Assembly (NCBI GenBank): GCA_000827495.1
Contig: KN817626.1
Coordinates: 1 to 51,961, forward strand
Direction: 5' to 3'
DNA from: Hypholoma sublateritium FD-334 SS-4
Lineage: Eukaryota > Basidiomycota > Agaricomycetes > Agaricales > Strophariaceae
DNA length: 51,961 nucleotides
The notes beneath the pieces were generated by a model. That model was not told where the DNA came from and made no database searches. It saw nothing but the letters and a program-made list of their open reading frames with translations. Shown one piece after another: positions 44,607-51,961 of the stretch (its first letter is position 1; every line of letters begins with the position of its first letter). The translations under genes and the position numbers were made by a program.

Positions 44607-45845
44607 ATGGCCTCAATCGTAAAAAGCGTCGTCAACTGGGGCTCGAATAGTCGTGTCAAGACACCTGTGCCTGTCCAGGCTGATCTCTGCGAGGTCGGCC
44701 TAATCGATTCTTCCTCCGACCTTGACGAATGCCTAATTTCTCGTTCACCCTTTGAAGATCTGTGGCAAGAAGCCGAAATACGTCGAGAATGGCCACAAGC
44801 ACCCATATTGTAGCAGGAGCTGCGCAAGAAACGGTTCAGGCCCCAGTCCCGCCGCCTGCATGCTCCGCGGGTGCCGTGCGACTGGCAAGCCGGCGTTCGC
44901 CAACTTCTGTTCGGAAGTACATGCAAAGTAAGAAGACGTTCCACCGTAGTCTTTGTGGTCCTACTGAAGTGGAAAACCTCAGGGAAGGAGTACGTCTAGG
45001 ACAAGTGGAAGGGTGTGATCTGTGTAGCTCCCAGCCACGCACAGTCGGGTCATTGTGCATCACATGCGATCGGAGAGTCTGTGCAGAACCACAATTGCGA
45101 GAAGTCAGCTCAGATGGAAAGCTTTACAAAAGTAGTGAGTCAAGTCCTTCAACGTCGTCAAACTATCAGCGAAGTACTCATTGGAGCCTCGTAGTTCGCT
45201 CCCAATTTTTGAGCGAATGGGAGCCGGGCAAAACTGCCCCGTCTTTTTGCAAGGCCTACGAAATCATCCTCCCTCGCGATGTTCGCTCTCGTCACGATAT
45301 ATACAGGTAACCATTTGGACAGACTTCATCATATGGTGGTAATGCTAACTCGATAATTAGGGCTTCAAACCCCAAGTTTGAAGAAGTTCGAAGTTTCCAT
45401 AGTTCCCAATGCATTTGCGATCTTGGTACCAGAGGACCAATCCTATGCAACTTCAAGTCCTGTGGTATTTGTTGCATCGTAAGGTCGTGTTTTAAATCTC
45501 TTGCATTTGGTGCAACTTTCAACAGTGGAAGGTAAGTCTGTTCTCGCCTTTGACTGAGATTAGCTTGATGAAATTGCATAGATTTGGAGAAGGTTTATAC
45601 TCTTACCGAAATCCAGCCCTAGCTGATAGTTTCTCCACGTCGTGCACATCTTCGCCCTACCGCGTTATAATTGCATGTGATGTATCCGTCTTACCTGTCG
45701 ACGAAGTTAGTATTACATCTTTTTTGTCAATTTGGTATACTGATTATATGAACTCGATCCATCCTAGTCCGCCGATGAGGAGTCGCTATTTGTCCCTGTC
45801 GCGGATGCCATATTGCCTGTATATGTTATTATATACTCAACTTGA
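44607..45845 (+). CDS. PARP-like protein with zinc ribbons, gene 2 (317 aa)
   Basis: Six exons: 44607-44693, 44758-44927, 44983-45306, 45361-45531, 45582-45705 and 45768-45845. The N-terminal ribbons are split by introns but clear once joined: CEICGKKPKYVENGHKHPYC then SRSC, and CMLRGCRATGKPAFANFCSE, then CDLC...CITC. The C-terminal part follows the PARP layout: SEWEPGKTAPSFCKAYEI, His207 in RSFHSSQC, a Cys cluster LCNFKSCGICCIVRSC, Tyr257 in GEGLYSYRNPALADSFS, and Glu297 in DEESLFVPVADAILP. The usual His-Gly pair is His-Ser, so NAD binding could be weakened. It is divergent from gene 1 with a 255-base shared upstream region and converges on gene 3. Confidence 0.75.
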
Positions 45846-45930
45846 GCACCTCGGCGAACGTGTAACGATAGTTTCTTATTTATATAGATACTACATAATG
45901 TCATCTGCACTAGTCTACAGTAATGCGTAA

Positions 45931-46917
45931 TTATGCTGCTAGCGGGGTCTTGAATAAGTTCTTGAGCACCGTCCGTACTTTAGACTTGGTTTCCGATAGA
46001 GGTGTATCACCGTATACAATCAAAAATGCAGGGCGTATTGCGTCATTGTTGTATATCACTGTCTCTTCGTAGTTCAAATCTCCACCGGGTTTCCCTATTA
46101 CCTTTAAACATGGCTCAGGTTCACGAAGCGTATGAGTCAAGTAGATTCTCACGGAATGATAACCGCTTGGAGGTTCTGTCAGCTCTGTGGCATTATGCTG
46201 GCGCTTATGCGGATTTCCCACAACGACGCGGTTTACGAGCAACACTCGCAGACTCGACGATTCATCCCCATTCAACGTGTAGTCGTCAGCCTCTGAATAT
46301 AATAATTAGTTCGGCTGCGTTGTTGTGAGAGACGAGTCCTTACTGGATGAACAAGTACTCGTGTATATACCAGTTCCAAACCGGCGAAACTTGTGTTTCG
46401 AACCTGTATCATTGACATGAGATGAGAATCGCTTTTTTGAATATCAACCACTTCCAATCAGACTCACCACATCTCGACACATCAAAAGAGTCGCGAAGAA
46501 TGGAGCAGAGATGGCATTTTGAAAGGCTGCAAAGGCGCAGCCGATTTCCATCTTCCACCAGGCGACAATAGCGATTTGTTCCGTGGAAAAGATATTGTTC
46601 GTTGGCAGGGTTCTTTGTACGATTACGAAGAGCGGGAGAGGCGGTGACCGATTCCCTGGCGTAGGCAATTGGGCAAGCATTCGTTTATTTGTCTCAACAC
46701 AGATACTTGACTGGCACGTACCTGTAACGGAGGTATGGTGAAATAGTTGTCTCGGGTGCAAGTACCTTGAAGATTCCTTGAATCTTTGGCCTCAATTTCT
46801 TTGGGTGTTTCCAGCCTTTAATGAAAAGCCTTTCGACTGGGTCCTTGTCAAATTATGCTGATGACCCGAGATATAAGAACGCTTACTTGTAGCGAATTGA
46901 GGATCTCCAGATGAAAG
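45931..46917 (-). CDS. PARP-like ADP-ribosyltransferase, gene 3 (N-terminus unresolved)
   Basis: Exons that join in phase, read down the minus strand: 46917-46887, 46843-46722, 46655-46468, 46403-46344, 46292-46153 and 46101-45931. The catalytic text is complete: His in QYLFHGTNRYC, a Cys cluster LCSLSKCHLCSILRDSFD, Tyr in GTGIYTSTCSSKADDY, and Glu in NYEETVIYNNDAIRP followed by AFLIVYG. The protein then carries about 30 extra residues (LSETKSKVRTVLKNLFKTPL). Upstream of 46917, frames to about 47150 are open in pieces, but I could not find zinc ribbons or a certain start, so the gene may be 5' incomplete in my model or decayed there. It is closest to gene 1 in the catalytic part. Confidence 0.7.
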
Positions 46918-47152
46918 CTGCCTCAATTTCTTCGACTTCCCGTAGCCTTTATTTGTGGGGTGATCAAAACTAAATTCGTCGATGATTTGTTCGAACATTG
47001 TGGGGTAAATTGGAGAATGTGCGGAGCATCCAAGAAATGCGTCGGATTTTTCTAATGCGGGTAGGGTCACATTGATCCTCTTCAGAAACAGCGTTCAGTG
47101 AGGAGGGATACACGCCATTAATGCGTGTATTTGAGTTGTGTTTCGGATACAC

Positions 47153-47804
47153 GATGTTTGATGTGTTGCAGACGGCGGCAGGAAGTACTTACTGCCAGGA
47201 TACTAGCGTACTATCAGCAAGCCATGAAACCTCTATTGATCAGGGAATACGACCAATTATACCGAAGCCGCTACCGACAAAACATTGTCATATTGTTTAC
47301 ATTTAGCCATTTCTGATAGCAAGTATCATCTGAACTTGACCTGAAGTACTTAGTCGAACGCCGCGTGCGAACACGCGCTCGATGCGCGGCACGTCGGAGG
47401 TACCCGAACTTCAGCTTCGCCGCACTGCCACAACGACTCCTAACGTAACGAAGTACACATTTACTCAACGTTTACTATTGAGATAAGTACTTACATTCAT
47501 CGAACTATTCAACTGGTTGCCAGTTCTCTCACTCCACTCCAAATCGACACAAATCTTGGCAAAATCAAGGAAGTTCTCATTAAAATACGTATAGAAGTAT
47601 TAGTAGTAGCATTACTTGAAATCGAGGAGACAAAAAATCTAATAAATATAATTAATTACCCGCAGTGGCAGAAGTACTAGTTGGCTCGCAAACACAGACT
47701 GCATGTTGTCGTATGGTCTGCCACCGTAGAGGATAAATGTCGAATAACGATAGCATACTGGAGAAAGAATCTCTGGCGAATAATAATAAATTAGAGAAAA
47801 ACCA
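47153..47804. other. AT-rich spacer between PARP gene 3 and P450 C
   Basis: No gene supported. Possibly contains the unresolved 5' end of PARP gene 3 on its left side. Long A/T-rich stretches occur at 47560-47820. Confidence 0.35.
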
Positions 47805-50005
47805 TTAATCCAGTTTTTCTGTAATCAAATCTCGTTCAAATTTGGAGCGGAGAGTAATCGAACAATTGAAAGGCTTTTTGTGGCTACCGAAAATGAATTG
47901 GTACTTCAATGAATATATCAAATGCACATTTGAGGAGGACTCACGTCAAAATTCCATACTCAACGAAGTCATCTTTGATGACTATATCATTTCCAAGGTT
48001 GTCCTTGACCTTCTCAATATCGAAGCTCGCCAATATCGAAGTGATTGTGAGCCACACCTATTTGACGGGATGAAATATTTAGTTACATTACTTCCATGTC
48101 CATAGACAAGAGAGACTGACAATAGATGTTGCAACATGTTTGCCCACGCAGACCCTGTGGATCCGGATAAATTCCTGGTCAATCACGCTGTACGACATAC
48201 TAATAGATGCCTACCTTCGTCCGAAACCGTACGCGAGAACGTGATCATCGTCATTAAGGTTTCCGTCTTTGTCGAAGAATCGGTCGGGTTTGAATAAATT
48301 GGGTTCAGGGTAGATGTCCTCATCATGTGTCATGGCCCTATAAATTTACAAATTAAATTAGAAAACCTCCAACAGATGATTTCTCGCGATAGAGGGATAG
48401 GGAGCAAATGGAATAAACATACCAAATATTTCCAATAATTGTGGTACCTGCACCGCATCATAATCAATTTACCGAAACGAGCAGACAGGTAAATGGACAC
48501 TCACCTTTTGGAATAAAGTATCCCTTATAGATATCGTCCTCGGTGGAAAAGTGAGGAAGGCCGATATGGAGAGGTGGCATCCATCGCATGAGTTCCCGGT
48601 ACATGGCCTCCATATAAGGCATTGATGGCCTATCTTGGAAGTCCGGAAGACGCACTCCACCAGTAATGCGATCAATTTCCGACTGTGCCTTTCGCTGAAT
48701 GTCCGGATGTGTGGCCATTAGGTAAACAAATGTGCGAACGATGGATTTTGTCTATGAAAGATGTCAGGACCACCCTCGCCGCTCGAGCGCCAGGGCTTAC
48801 CGTATCGGAACCACCTGGAAACGAATTAGAGAAATCAATGCAGGAAATTTGGGCGATGACTAACCAACGTAGATAGAGAAAGCGATATCGCTGACGATGA
48901 TCTCCTCCTCTTTTGTGGGACCCCTTCCGTTTTGACCTTCCAGAACATTGGAAACGAGAGATGGGGCATATGAACCTTTTGCCTATTGGGACAAAAATGA
49001 GTGACTCATCGCTATCTTTCCTCGATACATATCTTACCATCTTATCTTTGACCCAGTCTAAAGGGTTTTGGATCAGCCATTCAGTCATGCGTTTCACTTC
49101 GTCAGCAGTTTTGCGAGAGGAGGCTCCTGGGAACCAAGCTGGAACATGACGAAGAAATGGGAAAATATTGATTAGACTTCCACCAGGGGTAAGTAAAGTC
49201 GTCCCCATTAGTAGGCTTTTGTCAGCTATTGCGACCAATGGGTCCTCGAGAGAAGTCACTTCGTATCCATACATGGCAGACAATGGGATCGCTGTCGAAA
49301 ACCTATTAGTATAACGGTCAGCATCATTGTCAGGGTCCTGCAGTAAACAAAAATGAACTACGTACATTTTTGTGTGCTCATCTAATCGATCAGGACTCGT
49401 CAGCAGACCTCGCAACAGTATTTGTACCTGCGACTTGATGAGGGGCTGGTAACCGACGGCGGCTCGCTGGTTGAAGTTCTGCTGGCATATTTTTCGGTGG
49501 ACTCTCCATGTTTCGCCATACTGGTTCAAGCCAATATTACGGTCCCATCCCATCCTTTATTGAATAGAAGTGAGCGATAAACTCAATGGTGGAGGGTGGG
49601 GCGAATTTACATCTTAACCAGTGGTATGACTTGTCTGTCGGAATATATCTTGCTACGCCGCTCGAAGAGCTCTTCAGCGTCTTTCAACTTGTTCATCACG
49701 AGTATGTGATTTCCCAGAGCGCTTGCAAATAGAATATCGCCTGCGCTATTCTTAATTTCATCGGAAAGGTTTAGCGCTCGACAAAACGTACTGTCATATT
49801 TCTTGCCCCACTGTATGAAGACTTGAGCGGAGTCCTTCGACGGCATGTCTAGCATATTTCCAATCAATGGCTTGGGCTTCGGTCCGGGAGCGTATGGGCC
49901 TTTTTTCTTCCCATTCCTGACGGGCTTGAGGAACTTAAAAGCGAGAGATAACAGGACAAAAGGGAGGAGCACAGTGAGAAGTGAAGACATTATGCCAGTG
50001 TTCAT
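47805..50005 (-). CDS. Cytochrome P450 C, O-methylsterigmatocystin-oxidoreductase-like (533 aa)
   Basis: Eleven exons: 50005-49611, 49554-49366, 49302-49038, 48982-48865, 48814-48801, 48751-48505, 48447-48423, 48337-48215, 48154-48121, 48057-47945 and 47883-47805. The N-terminus has a membrane anchor (SLLTVLLPFVLLSLAFKFL) and hinge PYAPGPKPKPLIGN. Motifs: C-helix WRVHRKICQQNF, I-helix VGGSDTTKS, K-helix YRELMR, PDRF segment, and haem loop YGFGRRVCVGKH with Cys461. It ends in the usual SHKKPF-like text (THKKPFNCSI). This pattern belongs to the large basidiomycete group annotated as O-methylsterigmatocystin oxidoreductase or CYP64-like; true substrates are mostly unknown. It is not closely related to P450s A and B. 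Exon 5 is a 14-base micro-exon spanning the I-helix. Confidence 0.93.
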
Positions 50006-50032
50006 GACTTCGACTCCAAAATGCTGGAGATA

Positions 50033-50040
50033 CTTATAAG
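50033..50040 (-). promoter_or_regulatory. TATA-like box of P450 C
   Basis: CTTATAAG lies 28 bases upstream of the ATG at 50005. This close spacing implies either a very short leader or use of the next in-frame ATG at 49990 as the start. Confidence 0.4.
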
Positions 50041-51961
50041 GTTCCCATGGGACCTGACGTGTCCGTAAAATGTAATTTCGCTTGTTTTACAGCGCGCTAA
50101 ATTTAAAAATTGGGGCTACCGTAACCGGAGGGCGTTAATTTCCGGACACTGGCAGTTTCAAGCTGTATAGATGTAGATGATTACTGAGTGCGGGCGTTCA
50201 TCCCGACATCCCGAAGGTAAGTGCTAAAAGCAAAGCGCGACTCGCCGAAGGTAGTTAGAGTGAGGCATAAACAGAACTCGCTTTGTAATATGGAAATTTT
50301 CAACACCGATTTTTTGTCCAGTCCAGATGGTGTAGAGGTATGTAGTTAGTCCAAGCCGGGAGCCCACTGACCGTACAATGCTGTACGAGCCCAAGAACGC
50401 CCACAGAGCCTCTCCATGGAGTATTGAGTAGGAGTGAATGTAGAGAACCAAATATCTGCATAACACGATCCGGTGTTGCAGGCGAATACCAGTCATGCAT
50501 CATTGTAAATGGTTAGTGCTCAGGCTCTTCAGCGGATACGGCAAACCTTGTCACCGTTGGAACTACGAATAGTTTTTTGGTACTCTCGTCCCGTCGCGCA
50601 CTCATAGTACGGATTGGGTTCCTGAGCTATATTGAGATACCCCGGGTGAAACGTGGTTTCTTCCAGCTGACATGGAATGCCCAGGGAGGCCCGGGCCCAA
50701 GAATTTAAGTATATCTCTGCGATCATCAAAACCATAAGATTTGACATACGTACTCACAGTGCTCTCGCACCAATATAACTTTAGGAGCACCCAAACAGCT
50801 TTCCGGCAACGATAAAAGACAAGTGACTGTTGACAACACGTCGAGCTCTGTCTTCCTCACGGATTACTTGAACAAGCAGAAGCCGTACGAGGCCACTATT
50901 TACCGCAAACGGCGGAACAGTAATTCGACTGTGACAATCCTTGTCGGTCGGCATTGACTGACTCGGAGGCGGAGGGTACCATCTCGATTCTCGGACTTCT
51001 TCAGGACGCAACATGCTGTGCGATCCGTGAACCGAGTCAGGATTCGGCGGCCGCTACCAAGGCAATCAGAGCATCGTTGTTTAATGCAGTATAAGAGTGG
51101 GCTCCAGCTTGATAGTAGTAGTAGAGGGCACTGGCAGAGAAAGGTGTTCAAGAAAAGCAGCCCAGGCACCACGTTCGTTGCGGCGAGAAAGAGTAAGTAG
51201 AATCCGATTTGGCAGGCGGAAAGCTAAAAGATAACTCGATGATTACCAGTGCCAGTGAGCGTTAGAGTCTACGCCATAATGTAATGCATGCTCGTCGGAA
51301 GGAGATCCCAGAGCCAAGCAGTTCAGATCGAATAAGCAAGTCCTGGCGCTCGGTCAGCGAGGGGAAGAGCTTCGGTGATGATAGTTTGGTTCAAGCCATA
51401 AATCCTATTTATAACTTACTTAGTCACGGGCGTGTTTTTAGGGCCCGCCGCAAGCCCGCCGGCGATTACCGTCCCTCGGTTATGACTGCTTACCTTCATG
51501 GCCAAATCATGGCGCCTTCAGGCCGACTCGGGAGGAATCAGCATTGCTTTCCAGTATCCACAAGTTCTCCTCATGGCCTATCAACTCCACTGAGCACGTT
51601 TTACATTCCCCTAATATCTTAGTGGCTGCATCATATCACGACCATATACGCTCAGCAATCGAGATAATCATTCCCGGTACTTGCCTGGAACGTTTCTACC
51701 GCGAGGCTCCAGTACTCAGTGCATCCACAACACTCTCCAAGATCCGCTCTCTTTTTAGCACCACAGCTTGACCGGGAATATCTCCTCAGGAATCCTTTTC
51801 AGGTTTGTATTCCCGTATCGCTTCTGAAAGGTTTCTTTCAGCCCCTTTGTTCATCTCATTTACCGCTGTTGGAATCAGGTAGTGCATTCTGGCACTTGAC
51901 GGAAAATACTTAGAACGGACATTAGGTCATCTGACCACTTACTGACTCATTTCCGAGTCAT
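50041..51961. other. Right flank without a recognised gene
   Basis: Open frames are all short and mutually overlapping (for example 50529-50747 minus, 51284-51622 plus), with no paired splice sites or recognisable domain. No RNA gene or mobile-element protein seen. Confidence 0.4.

Noticed and set aside
44762..45310. Plus-strand frame of 182 codons as a separate gene
   Set aside because: Its first part is in the wrong frame; zinc-ribbon cysteines appear only when the short introns of PARP gene 2 are removed.
47842..48105. Plus-strand open frame of 87 codons
   Set aside because: Antisense to the last exons of P450 C, which carry the conserved C-terminal text.

Overview
The window is eukaryotic DNA from a filamentous basidiomycete, most likely an Agaricomycete. 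Genes are split by many 45-70 base introns with GT..AG borders. Several families typical of mushroom-forming fungi are present: a seven-helix DUF6533-like membrane protein, multi-exon P450s, a DUF7918 protein, zinc-ribbon PARP-like proteins, and a 17-exon P450 pair. One base is unresolved (N at 99). All exon models were built by eye from reading frame, intron phase, splice consensus and comparison between paralogs inside the window.

Layout. 1-9498: a sparse accessory region holding three copies of a six-exon gene, at 701-1798 (broken by one stop), 5984-7079 and 7394-8536. The encoded protein has a helical N-terminus resembling the fungal MLKL/HeLo-like domain and a strongly conserved C-terminal exon resembling a RHIM or fungal PP amyloid motif. 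Copies 1 and 2 lie in a long, nearly identical direct repeat. 9499-12588: complete urease, 12 exons, all catalytic residues present. 13135-15616: two minus-strand genes of unknown function and one weak ORF. 16388-18000: a seven-helix membrane protein. 18556-20325: two paralogous small proteins with a Cys/His zinc-binding module. 21645-26065: two tandem 12-helix MFS transporters with matching exon structure. 26491-32643: two tandem minus-strand P450s. 34084-36655: two tandem MYND zinc-finger genes plus a relic of a third. 36890-38276: ribosomal protein uL4. 38454-39978: DUF7918 protein with a tail rich in SUMO-attachment consensus sites. 41248-42246: four-helix membrane protein. 42503-46917: three divergent PARP-like ADP-ribosyltransferase genes side by side. 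47805-50005: a third, unrelated P450. 50041-51961: no convincing gene.

How the parts may relate. The housekeeping genes (urease, uL4) sit among lineage-specific, tandemly duplicated genes. The MFS pair and P450 pair are neighbours and could serve one transport and oxidation job, but no core biosynthetic enzyme is visible. The most unusual content is the triplicated putative cell-death effector with an amyloid-like tail, the PARP trio, the SUMO-site-rich DUF7918 protein, and the splice-site drift in the first tandem P450.
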